A DNA stretch of 33,274 nucleotides, taken from NCBI GenBank assembly GCA_910586735.1, contig CAJUJW010000027.1:1-33274 (forward strand). The letters are read 5' to 3'. Positions within the stretch are counted from its first letter, which is position 1, and the number at the start of each line of letters is the position of its first letter. Source of the stretch: an uncultured Oscillibacter sp. (GTDB lineage Bacteria > Bacillota > Clostridia > Oscillospirales > Oscillospiraceae). The notes beneath the pieces are model-generated. The model saw nothing but the letters and a program-made list of their open reading frames with translations, was not told where the DNA came from and made no database searches. Positions 7,490 through 14,896 of the stretch are shown here, piece after piece. Position numbers and translations under genes: made by a program.

Positions 7490-7518
7490 TTGCTTTTCAG
7501 TTCTGATTTTCGTATACT
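7490..7518 (+). promoter_or_regulatory. Sigma-A promoter of the dcw cluster
   Basis: TTGCTT (7490-7495), a 17-base spacer and TATACT (7513-7518) follow an A-tract (7480-7487). It lies about 95 bases upstream of the mraZ start and just upstream of the GTGG repeats. Confidence 0.8.
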
Positions 7519-7529
7519 AGGTAGCACAG

Positions 7530-7567
7530 GTGGGGAGAAGTGGGGATTAAAAGCAGTAAAGTGGAGA
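7530..7567 (+). promoter_or_regulatory. Probable MraZ-binding repeats
   Basis: GTGGGGA occurs at 7530-7536 and 7540-7546, exactly 10 bases apart, and GTGGAGA occurs at 7561-7567, 21 bases further on. All lie on the same helix face in the early transcribed region of mraZ. MraZ proteins are known to bind short direct repeats of this kind upstream of their own gene, so autoregulation is likely. Confidence 0.7.
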
Positions 7568-7611
7568 TACTTCCCATTCCGTACCACAAAGGGGGGAAAG
7601 GGGGCGGCTCC

Positions 7612-8055
7612 ATGGCAAGGCTGCTGGGCAAATCGAATAACAGCATTGACGCGAAGGGCCGCCTTGTGATTCCCTCCACCATGCGGGAGGCGCTGGGCGA
7701 CACCTTTTTCATCACCATCGGCGCCGAGCGCTGCCTGACCATTTACTCCCAGGCCAAGTGGGAGCAGATGTCCGACGAGATGGACGAGCTGCCCTACACG
7801 GAGGCAAGGGCTTTGACTTTACTCTACGCCAACGCCGTGGAGTGCAAGCCCGACGGGCAGGGGCGGGTCCTCATCACCGCCGACCTGCGGAAATACGCGG
7901 GGCTGCAAAAAGCCTGCACCATCGTGGGCATGAACACCTATGCCCAGATCTGGGACGAGGAAACCTGGGCGGAGCGGGAACGGAAAATGCTGGCGGAGGT
8001 GGACATGGCCGCGGCCATGGACGCTCTGGCCAAGGCGAAGAAGAACCGCGGGTGA
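7612..8055 (+). CDS. mraZ: Transcriptional regulator MraZ
   Basis: This 147-residue protein has two SpoVT/AbrB-like domains in tandem. The first shows NNSIDAKGRLVIPSTMREAL with the D-x-K-G-R signature; the second shows CKPDGQGRVLITADLRKYAG. MraZ is the DNA-binding regulator that heads the division and cell-wall cluster and usually controls its own operon. The ATG at 7612 gives the family N-terminus MARLLGKSNNSID; an in-frame upstream extension to 7540 covers the repeats and has no family sequence. The ribosome site is GGGGGAAAGGGGG. It is followed by rsmH after 3 bases. Confidence 0.94.
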   Translation: MARLLGKSNNSIDAKGRLVIPSTMREALGDTFFITIGAERCLTIYSQAKWEQMSDEMDELPYTEARALTLLYANAVECKPDGQGRVLITADLRKYAGLQKACTIVGMNTYAQIWDEETWAERERKMLAEVDMAAAMDALAKAKKNRG

Positions 8056-8058
8056 GGC

Positions 8059-8994
8059 ATGGAATACACACACAAGCCCGTCCTGCGGGACGAATGTATC
8101 GAGGCCCTGGCCGTCCGGCCCGACGGGGTCTACGTGGACGGCACCCTGGGCCGGGCCGGGCACTCCAGGGAAATCGCCAAACGGCTGACCACGGGGCGGC
8201 TCATCTGCGTCGACCGGGACCAGGCCGCCATCAAGGCGGCCCAGGAGCGGCTGGCCCCCTGGCGGGACCGGGTGCGGCTGGTCCACAGCAACTTCTCCGA
8301 ACTGGGAAGCGTCCTGGCGGAGGAGGCGGGCGCGGACGGGATGCTCTTCGACCTGGGCGTCTCCTCCCCTCAGCTGGACGACCCCGCGCGGGGCTTTTCC
8401 TACATGCACGACGCGCCGCTGGACATGCGGATGGACCAATCCGCTCCCCTGACGGCCCGGGAGGTGGTCAACGCCTGGAGCTTTGAGGAGCTCCGTCGGA
8501 TCCTGTACGAGTTCGGCGAGGAGCGCTACGCTCCCGCCATTGCCCGGGCCATAGTGAAGCGGCGGGAGGCCCGGCCCATCGAGACCACCCTGGAGCTGGT
8601 GGAGGTTATCAAATCCGCCATGCCCCCGGCGGCCCTCCGGGAAAAACAGCACCCCGCCAAGCGGAGTTTTCAGGCCGTCCGCATCGCCGTCAACGGCGAG
8701 CTGGACGCCCTGCCCCCCATGCTGCGGGCGGCGGCGGACAAGCTCCTCCCCGGCGGGCGGCTGGCGGTCATCACCTTCCACTCCCTGGAGGACCGGATTG
8801 TAAAGCGGACATTGAGGGAGCTGGCCCAGGGCTGCACCTGCCCCACCGGCTTTCCGGTGTGCGTGTGCGGGAAAAAGCCCGTTGTCCGTCTGGGAAAGCC
8901 CATCACGCCCTCGGCGGCGGAAATCGCGGAAAACCCCCGGGCCCGAAGCGCCCGGCTCCGCACGGCGGAGAAGCTGGACCCATTTGACATCTGA
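8059..8994 (+). CDS. rsmH: 16S rRNA (cytosine(1402)-N(4))-methyltransferase RsmH
   Basis: This 311-residue SAM-dependent enzyme (formerly MraW) methylates C1402 of 16S rRNA. The family start EYTHKPVLRDECIEAL is followed by the SAM motif VDGTLGRAGHSREIA, then FDLGVSSPQLDDPARGFSY and PLDMRMDQ. The C-terminal part has FQAVRIAVNGEL and VITFHSLEDRIVK. Start is ATG 8059, 3 bases after mraZ, which suggests coupling. The motif GRAGHS replaces the more common GGGGHS. A cysteine cluster (CTCPTGFPVCVCGKKP) near residue 255-270 is a known feature of many Firmicutes RsmH proteins. Confidence 0.95.
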   Translation: MEYTHKPVLRDECIEALAVRPDGVYVDGTLGRAGHSREIAKRLTTGRLICVDRDQAAIKAAQERLAPWRDRVRLVHSNFSELGSVLAEEAGADGMLFDLGVSSPQLDDPARGFSYMHDAPLDMRMDQSAPLTAREVVNAWSFEELRRILYEFGEERYAPAIARAIVKRREARPIETTLELVEVIKSAMPPAALREKQHPAKRSFQAVRIAVNGELDALPPMLRAAADKLLPGGRLAVITFHSLEDRIVKRTLRELAQGCTCPTGFPVCVCGKKPVVRLGKPITPSAAEIAENPRARSARLRTAEKLDPFDI

Positions 8995-9015
8995 TTTCGG
9001 AAAGGAGGCGGCTCC

Positions 9016-9564
9016 ATGGCGGCGGCGGCGCGGGATGTGCGGTATCGTGGAAAACAGGCGGTCAACGGCAGTCTCGCCTACGACCTGGGCTATCCGGCCC
9101 GGGAACGGGCGCCCCGCCGGGCGGAGAAAGCCCCCAGGGCCAAGGAAAAGCCCAGGGCTTACGAGGCCCCCCGAGTCCTCCTCCGGGCCCGGCAGTACGT
9201 CTCCCCCCTGGCGGTGCTGAGCGTGGCGGCCATCATGGGGCTGGCCCTGCTGGTTTTGATGAACTACGTGCGCTTGACCCGGCTGTCCTCGGAGACCGTG
9301 GATTTGCAGACCCAGCTCCAGGAGCTGGAGACGGAGAACGTGAATCTCACCGCCCAGTACCAGCGGATGTTCGACATGGCCTCGGTAAAGGAGGCGGCGG
9401 AGGCCGCCGGCATGTCCAAGCCCAGCGGCACCCAGATGAGCCGTCTGGACCTCTCGGCGGGGGATTCCGCCGTGGCCTACCAGCAGAAGGAGCCGGGGCT
9501 GCTCAAACGCATCCTCTCCTCCCTCCACGGCGGCGTCTACGCGGTGGTGGAATATTTCGACTGA
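9016..9564 (+). CDS. ftsL: FtsL-like septum formation protein
   Basis: This 182-residue protein has the FtsL/DivIC layout: a basic cytoplasmic N-terminus (about residues 1-60), one membrane segment near residues 62-82 (LAVLSVAAIMGLALLVLM), and an extracellular coiled coil (SSETVDLQTQLQELETENVN). FtsL links FtsB/DivIC and FtsQ/DivIB in the divisome and helps activate septal peptidoglycan synthesis (family knowledge). Sequence conservation in this family is poor, so the call rests mainly on topology and on its position between rsmH and the penicillin-binding protein. The C-terminal tail of ~60 residues after the coil is longer than usual. Confidence 0.8.
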   Translation: MAAAARDVRYRGKQAVNGSLAYDLGYPARERAPRRAEKAPRAKEKPRAYEAPRVLLRARQYVSPLAVLSVAAIMGLALLVLMNYVRLTRLSSETVDLQTQLQELETENVNLTAQYQRMFDMASVKEAAEAAGMSKPSGTQMSRLDLSAGDSAVAYQQKEPGLLKRILSSLHGGVYAVVEYFD

Positions 9565-9738
9565 CCGGCGCACTATACTTAGCTGACATGATTTTTCGGC
9601 CCTGACACACACCAGACGGGAGCGGGAAGCCAGGTCTTCTTGCTCCCTTGCTTTTATGGGCCGGCGGGTCCGGGAGGCCCGGTCCTCCCCCGCCGGCGGC
9701 GTTCCCTCTTTTCAAGTTCCCGACTAGGAGGCAGCAGA
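9565..9738 (+). other. Structured intergenic leader before the penicillin-binding protein
   Basis: No gene is seen. CCGGCGGG near 9661 pairs with CCCGCCGG near 9690, with inner complementary GC runs, forming a strong hairpin without a U-tract. A TATACT (9574-9579) could be a -10 box but has no good -35 partner. The gene start is set by AGGAGGCAGCAG just before 9739. Confidence 0.4.
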
Positions 9739-12267
9739 ATGGCAAACCGAACACCCCCGCCCAAACCCCTGCACCACACCAGCGAATCCGCCCGCCGGGC
9801 CAACCAGATCATCCGGGGCCGGACTCTGCTGATGATGCTCCTCCTGGGCGTGGCCACCTTCCTGGTCCTGTTCTGGAAGCTCTATGACCTCCAGATCAAC
9901 CAGTACAACGAGCTCCAGGCCAGGGCCGTCCACCAGCAGACCCGTGAGGTCTCCGTCAACGCCTCCCGGGGCACCATCTACGACAAAAACCACAACATCC
10001 TGGCCAGCTCCACCACGGCGGAAAAGGTCATCATCGACCCTATGCGGATCGACCAGTTCGTCCAGGCCAAACAGGAGGCCCAGGACGAGGCCGCCGCCAA
10101 GGCCAAGGAACAGGGCAAAACCTACGTCCGCAAGCTCATCCCGGACCAGAGCTACATCGCCAAGGGCCTGGCCCGGATTCTGGAGCTGGACCAGGAGAAG
10201 ATTGAGGAGAAAATGTCCCACACCAGCTGGGAGTACGTGGTCCTCCGCCAGAAGGTGGAGAAGGAGACGGCCGACGAGGTCCGCCGGTTCATCAACGGCG
10301 AAATCGACCCGGAGGGCAACGACGTAGACGAGGACCTGCGGGTCTCCTTCACCGGCGTCTACCTGGACCCGGACTCCAAGCGCTATTACCCCTACAACGC
10401 CATGGCGGCCAACGTCCTGGGCTTTGTCAACGCCGAAAACATAGGCGGCGTGGGCCTGGAATCCAAATATGACGACGAGCTCTCCGGCGACGCGGGCATG
10501 ACCATCTTTGCCAAGGACATCCAGGGCCAGCCCCTGCTGTTCCAGTACGAGCAGTATTTCGACGCGGAAAATGGAAACGACCTGGTGCTGACCATGGACA
10601 TCAACGTCCAGATCGCCCTGGAAAAGGGCATCGAGTCCATGCTGAGCAAATTTGACGCCGCCAACGGAGGCACCGGGATCGTCATGGACGTGAACTCCGG
10701 GGCTATCCTGGGCATGGCCTCCTACCCCAACTACGACTCCAACCAGTCCGGCGTCCTCTACGAGGGGAACGAGAAGCTGAAAAGCAAGCTGGAGAAGCAG
10801 CTGGAGGAAATTGAGAAGAACCGGGACCAGTACGAGGCCCAGGACGCCGCGAAAGCCGCCGCCAGGGCGGAGGCCGGCGTGGAGGAGCCCGAGGAGGAAG
10901 TCAGTTCCTATGAGGCGGCGGTCACCAAGGCCAAGACCGACACCCTCCAGACCCAGTGGCGGAACAAGTGCGTCGACTCCACCTACGAGCCCGGCTCCAC
11001 CTTCAAGCCCATCACCCTGGCGGCGGCGCTGGAGGAGGGGGTCATCAACATGAACTCCTCCTTCGACTGCTCCGGCTCCGTCATGGTCAAGGGCTGGGAT
11101 AAGCCCTTCTACTGCTCCCGGCAGAGCGGCCACGGCCACCAGAGCCTGAAGCAGGCGGTGGGCAACTCCTGCAACCCGGCCTTCATCAAGATCGGCCAGA
11201 CCCTGGGCACCAGCAAATTTTACGAATACCTCAAGTCCTTCGGCCTGATGGAAAAGACCAATGTGGACATGATCGGAGAGGTCCAGGGCATCTTTGCCAC
11301 GGAGAAAAATTTCAGCTCCAACATCGTCTCCCTGTCCTCCTACGCCTTCGGCCAGACCTTCAACGTCACGCCCCTGGAGCTCATCCGGGCCCAGGCGGCC
11401 TGCGTCAACGGGGGCTATCTCTACGAGCCCTATGTGGTGGAGCAGGTTCTGGACAACGACGGCACCGTCCTCCGGCAGCACGAGGCCAAATGCATCCGCC
11501 AGGTGGTCAGCGAGGAGACCTCCGCCAAGGTCCGGGAGTGCCTGGAGTACGTGGTGGCGGAGGGCACCGGGAAAAACGGCCAGGTGGCGGGCTACCGCAT
11601 CGGCGGCAAAACCGGCACCGCCGACAAAACCGGAACCAAAACCCCCTCCAATCCCAAGGGCGACATCGTGGTGTCCTTCATGTGCTTCGCCCCGGCGGAC
11701 GATCCCCAGTACATTATGCTGATTACCATGGACACCCCCAGCCGGACCACGGGGACCTTCCCCTCCGGCGGCAACATGGTGGCCCCCACGGCCAGCCAGA
11801 TCATGAGCGAGATTCTCCCCGTCCTGGGCGTGGAGCCGGACTACACCGCCGACCAGCTGGCGGGGGCCGACGCCGCCGTCCCCCACGTGGTGGGCATGGA
11901 TCTGGAGAGCGCCAGAGCCAAGCTGGAAAACGCGGGCTTCACCTTCCGCACCGTGGGCAATGGGGCCGAGGTCACCGCCCAGACCCCCGAGGGCGGCGCC
12001 ATTGTGCCCAACAACGCCTCCATCGTCCTGTACCTGGGCGAGGAGAAAAACAACGACCTCCGGGCCGTGCCCAATGTGATGGGCCTGACCGCCGCCGAGG
12101 CCAACCAGCGCCTGACCAACGCGGGCTTCATCATGCGGGTGGCGGGCACCACCAGCACGGACTCCGGCAACGTCAAGGCCATCTCCCAGGACCGGGAGGA
12201 GGGCACGGAGCTGGCCCCCGGCAGCGTAGTCACCGTTCGCTTCGGCGACAACTCCGTAAGAGATTAA
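9739..12267 (+). CDS. Class B penicillin-binding protein with two PASTA domains (PBP2B/SpoVD type)
   Basis: This 842-residue transpeptidase cross-links septal or spore-cortex peptidoglycan outside the membrane. A single N-terminal membrane anchor (about residues 35-55) precedes the dimer/pedestal domain with SRGTIYDKNHNILA. The transpeptidase domain has all three active-site motifs: STFK with Ser420, SCN at 477-479, and KTGT at 624-627. PASTA domains begin near residues 714 and 776. Unusual is a Glu/Ala/Lys-rich insertion at about residues 340-405, just before the active-site serine. The ATG at 9739 has AGGAGGCAGCAG upstream; an in-frame extension to 9640 spans the hairpin leader. Two PASTA domains favour a division PBP2B, but a SpoVD role cannot be excluded. 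Confidence 0.92.
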   Translation: MANRTPPPKPLHHTSESARRANQIIRGRTLLMMLLLGVATFLVLFWKLYDLQINQYNELQARAVHQQTREVSVNASRGTIYDKNHNILASSTTAEKVIIDPMRIDQFVQAKQEAQDEAAAKAKEQGKTYVRKLIPDQSYIAKGLARILELDQEKIEEKMSHTSWEYVVLRQKVEKETADEVRRFINGEIDPEGNDVDEDLRVSFTGVYLDPDSKRYYPYNAMAANVLGFVNAENIGGVGLESKYDDELSGDAGMTIFAKDIQGQPLLFQYEQYFDAENGNDLVLTMDINVQIALEKGIESMLSKFDAANGGTGIVMDVNSGAILGMASYPNYDSNQSGVLYEGNEKLKSKLEKQLEEIEKNRDQYEAQDAAKAAARAEAGVEEPEEEVSSYEAAVTKAKTDTLQTQWRNKCVDSTYEPGSTFKPITLAAALEEGVINMNSSFDCSGSVMVKGWDKPFYCSRQSGHGHQSLKQAVGNSCNPAFIKIGQTLGTSKFYEYLKSFGLMEKTNVDMIGEVQGIFATEKNFSSNIVSLSSYAFGQTFNVTPLELIRAQAACVNGGYLYEPYVVEQVLDNDGTVLRQHEAKCIRQVVSEETSAKVRECLEYVVAEGTGKNGQVAGYRIGGKTGTADKTGTKTPSNPKGDIVVSFMCFAPADDPQYIMLITMDTPSRTTGTFPSGGNMVAPTASQIMSEILPVLGVEPDYTADQLAGADAAVPHVVGMDLESARAKLENAGFTFRTVGNGAEVTAQTPEGGAIVPNNASIVLYLGEEKNNDLRAVPNVMGLTAAEANQRLTNAGFIMRVAGTTSTDSGNVKAISQDREEGTELAPGSVVTVRFGDNSVRD

Positions 12268-12302
12268 AGCAGGTTTTGCCAGGTTTCTGGCAGGATACGC
12301 CG

Positions 12303-12331
12303 TATACAATGCGTTTTATTCGGTCTATAAT
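12303..12331 (+). promoter_or_regulatory. Internal promoter before murE
   Basis: TATACA (12303-12308) and TATAAT (12326-12331) are 17 bases apart, in an AT-richer gap about 40 bases before the murE start. The -35 box is weak (4 of 6). Confidence 0.5.
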
Positions 12332-12370
12332 CATCCAGAACGTAATCAACTGGATGGAGGTTTGTCAACT

Positions 12371-13810
12371 ATGAAGCTCAGAGAATTGCTGGCGGGACTG
12401 GAGGTCCTCTCCTCCACCGCGGATATGGAGACGGAAATCACCGGCGTCAGCTACGATTCCCGGCAGGTGAAACCGGGGGACCTCTTTGTGGCCCTCAGCG
12501 GCTACACGGTGGACGGACACCGCTTTATCCCCCAGGCCATGGCCGCCGGGGCGGCGGCGGTACTGTGCCAGGTGCCGCCGGAGGGCGTGGAAACGCCCTA
12601 TGTCCAGGTCCCGGATTCCCGCCGGGCTCTGGCGGTGACGGGGGCCAACTTCTTCGGCCACCCGGCGGACGCCATGACCATGGTGGGCGTCACCGGCACC
12701 AACGGGAAAACCACCACCACCTACCTTCTCAAGGCCATTCTGGAGGCACGGGGGGAAAAAGTGGGTTTAATCGGCACCAATCAGAATATGATTGGTCAGG
12801 AGGTCCTGCCCACCGAGCGGACCACCCCGGAGTCCTTCGAGCTCCAGAAGCTCTTCGCCCGGATGCGGGACGCCGGGTGCGGCTATGTGGTGATGGAGGT
12901 CTCCTCCCATGCCCTGTTCCTGGACCGGGTCTACGGCGTCCACTACAAAGCGGGCGTCTTCACCAACCTGACCCAGGACCACCTGGATTTCCATGAGACC
13001 ATGGAGAACTACTGCGACGCCAAGGCCCTTTTGTTCCGAAACTGCGACGCCGGCGTGGTCAACGCCGCCGATCCGTGGACGCCCCGTCTGCTGCGGGACA
13101 GCACCTGTAAAGTATTTACCTTTTCCAGCACCGGCCCGGCGGACCTCCGGGCGGAGGATGTCGTCCTGTCGGAGGACCGCGTGGCCTTCACCACCGTGTG
13201 CCAGGGGGCGAGGGTCCCCGTCCAGGTGAATATCCCCGGCCATTTCATGGTGGACAACGCCCTGGATGTGCTGGGGGCGGCCCTGGCCCTGGGGATTCCC
13301 CTGGAGGAGAGCGCCGCCGTCCTGGCCCGGGTGCCCCACGTGAAGGGCCGGGTGGAGGTGGTGCCCACACCGGGGAAGGATTACACCGTCCTCATCGACT
13401 ACGCCCACAGCCCCGACAGCCTGGTAAACGTCCTGACCACCGTCAAGGGCTTTGCCAAGGGGCGGACCATCGCCCTCTTCGGCTGCGGAGGGGACCGGGA
13501 TAAGGCCAAGCGGCCCAAGATGGGCCGGGCCGCCGCAGAGATCGCGGACCTGGTGGTCGTCACCACCGACAACCCCAGGACCGAGCGCCCGGCGGACATC
13601 ATCGCCGACATCCTGCCGGGCCTGGAGGGGACCGACACCCCCTGCCAGGTGGTGGAGGACCGGGTGGAGGCCATTCACTGGGCGATGGACCACGCCCGGG
13701 CGGGGGACGTGATTGTCCTCTGCGGCAAGGGCCACGAGACCTACCAGGAGGTAGGACACGAAAAGCGCCACATGGACGAACGGGAGATCGTCGCGGCGTA
13801 TCTGCGCTGA
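12371..13810 (+). CDS. murE: UDP-N-acetylmuramoyl-tripeptide synthetase MurE
   Basis: This 479-residue Mur ligase adds the third amino acid to UDP-MurNAc-dipeptide in the cytoplasm. The N-terminal domain has SYDSRQVKPGDLFVAL, the ATP-binding loop GVTGTNGKTTTTY lies near residues 106-118, and the C-terminal domain carries DNPRTERP near residue 400. In MurE the DNPR motif marks enzymes using meso-diaminopimelate rather than lysine, so an mDAP wall is expected. The ATG at 12371 is chosen because GGAGGT ends 10 bases before it; the in-frame TTG at 12362 is too close to that site. murF and murD do not follow, unlike many dcw clusters. Confidence 0.95.
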   Translation: MKLRELLAGLEVLSSTADMETEITGVSYDSRQVKPGDLFVALSGYTVDGHRFIPQAMAAGAAAVLCQVPPEGVETPYVQVPDSRRALAVTGANFFGHPADAMTMVGVTGTNGKTTTTYLLKAILEARGEKVGLIGTNQNMIGQEVLPTERTTPESFELQKLFARMRDAGCGYVVMEVSSHALFLDRVYGVHYKAGVFTNLTQDHLDFHETMENYCDAKALLFRNCDAGVVNAADPWTPRLLRDSTCKVFTFSSTGPADLRAEDVVLSEDRVAFTTVCQGARVPVQVNIPGHFMVDNALDVLGAALALGIPLEESAAVLARVPHVKGRVEVVPTPGKDYTVLIDYAHSPDSLVNVLTTVKGFAKGRTIALFGCGGDRDKAKRPKMGRAAAEIADLVVVTTDNPRTERPADIIADILPGLEGTDTPCQVVEDRVEAIHWAMDHARAGDVIVLCGKGHETYQEVGHEKRHMDEREIVAAYLR

Positions 13811-13820
13811 GTGAAAACAG

Positions 13821-13841
13821 CCGCCGGGGTCTCCCCGGCGG
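13821..13841 (+). other. GC hairpin between murE and mraY
   Basis: CCGCCGGGG and CCCCGGCGG form a perfect 9-bp stem with a 3-base loop, and there is no U-tract. It may stabilise or partially attenuate the transcript. It argues against starting mraY upstream at 13811. Confidence 0.5.
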
Positions 13842-13855
13842 GGAGAGGGAGAGAT

Positions 13856-14842
13856 ATGATCGTTACACTGCTGTGGGCCATGGGGGCGAGCTTCCTGCTC
13901 ACCCTGGTCCTGGGAAAATTCGTCATCGCGGAGCTGAGGAAGCTCCACGCCGGGCAGGAGATTCGGAAGGAGGGTCCCTCCTGGCACGCCGGAAAGGCGG
14001 GCACGCCCACCATGGGCGGCATTATGTTCATTGTCGGGTCCGGCGCCGTCGCCTTCGTCATGGGCTGGGAGGCCATGCTGCGGGGGGAGTTCGCCCACCT
14101 GTACGTCTACCTGTTCGCCCTGATTTTCGGGCTCATCGGCTTTGTGGACGATTACCGCAAGGTCCGCCAGCACCAGAACGAGGGCCTGACGGCCAAGCAG
14201 AAGTTCATCCTCCAGCTGGCGGCCGCCGTGCTGTTCCTCAGCCTGATGCGCTATGAGGGACTGCTGACCAACACACTGTACGTCCCCTTCCTGAACGTCA
14301 CCCTGGAGATCAACTGGATTCTCTACCTGGTCTTCGCCGCCTTCGTCATCGTGGGCTGTGTCAACGCGGTGAACCTCACCGACGGAATCGACGGCCAGTC
14401 CTCCAGCGTCACCTTTGTGGTGATGATTTTCTTCACCGCCGCCGCGGCTATGTGGAAGCTGATGCCCCTGGCCCTGTTCCCCGCCGCCCTGGCGGGGGGA
14501 CTGGCGGCCTTCTTCTGCTACAACCACCATCCCGCCAAGGTCTTCATGGGGGACACCGGCAGCCTCTTCATGGGCGGCGCGGTGGCGGCCCTGGCCTTCG
14601 CCATGGATATGCCCCTGATCCTGATTCTGGTGGGCATCATCTACATTCTGGAGACCCTGTCCGACATCATCCAGGTGGCCTATTTCAAGGCCACCCACGG
14701 CAAGCGCTTTTTCAAGATGGCCCCTCTGCACCACCACCTGGAGCTCTCCGGGTGGAGCGAGAACAAGCTGGTGACGGTGTTTTCCGGCGTGACCATCCTG
14801 TGCTGTATTCTGGCCTGGTTCGGCATCCAGGGCCGGTATTGA
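13856..14842 (+). CDS. mraY: Phospho-N-acetylmuramoyl-pentapeptide-transferase MraY
   Basis: This 328-residue integral membrane enzyme moves phospho-MurNAc-pentapeptide to undecaprenyl phosphate, making lipid I. About ten membrane segments alternate with the signature loops GTPTMGGIMF, LIGFVDDYRKV, NLTDGIDGQ, FMGDTGSLFMGG and PLHHHLELSG, which carry the aspartates and histidines of the active site. The ATG at 13856 follows GGGAGAGAGAT; an in-frame upstream extension crosses the GC hairpin and lacks family sequence. Length matches the family (about 320-360). The next gene is ftsW, without the usual murD between them. Confidence 0.95.
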   Translation: MIVTLLWAMGASFLLTLVLGKFVIAELRKLHAGQEIRKEGPSWHAGKAGTPTMGGIMFIVGSGAVAFVMGWEAMLRGEFAHLYVYLFALIFGLIGFVDDYRKVRQHQNEGLTAKQKFILQLAAAVLFLSLMRYEGLLTNTLYVPFLNVTLEINWILYLVFAAFVIVGCVNAVNLTDGIDGQSSSVTFVVMIFFTAAAAMWKLMPLALFPAALAGGLAAFFCYNHHPAKVFMGDTGSLFMGGAVAALAFAMDMPLILILVGIIYILETLSDIIQVAYFKATHGKRFFKMAPLHHHLELSGWSENKLVTVFSGVTILCCILAWFGIQGRY

Positions 14843-14896
14843 TTCTGAGAGCCTTGAGAGCCTGATTTGAAATTCTGAGAGGAAAGGGGGAGGCAT

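Noticed and set aside
9574..9579. TATACT as a promoter for the penicillin-binding protein
   Set aside because: No acceptable -35 box occurs at 16-18 bases and no extended -10 TG is present.
12362..12364. TTG 12362 as the murE start and TTG 3148 as the lipoprotein start
   Set aside because: Both lie in or directly against the ribosome-binding sequence; the ATG codons at 12371 and 3163 have normal spacing.
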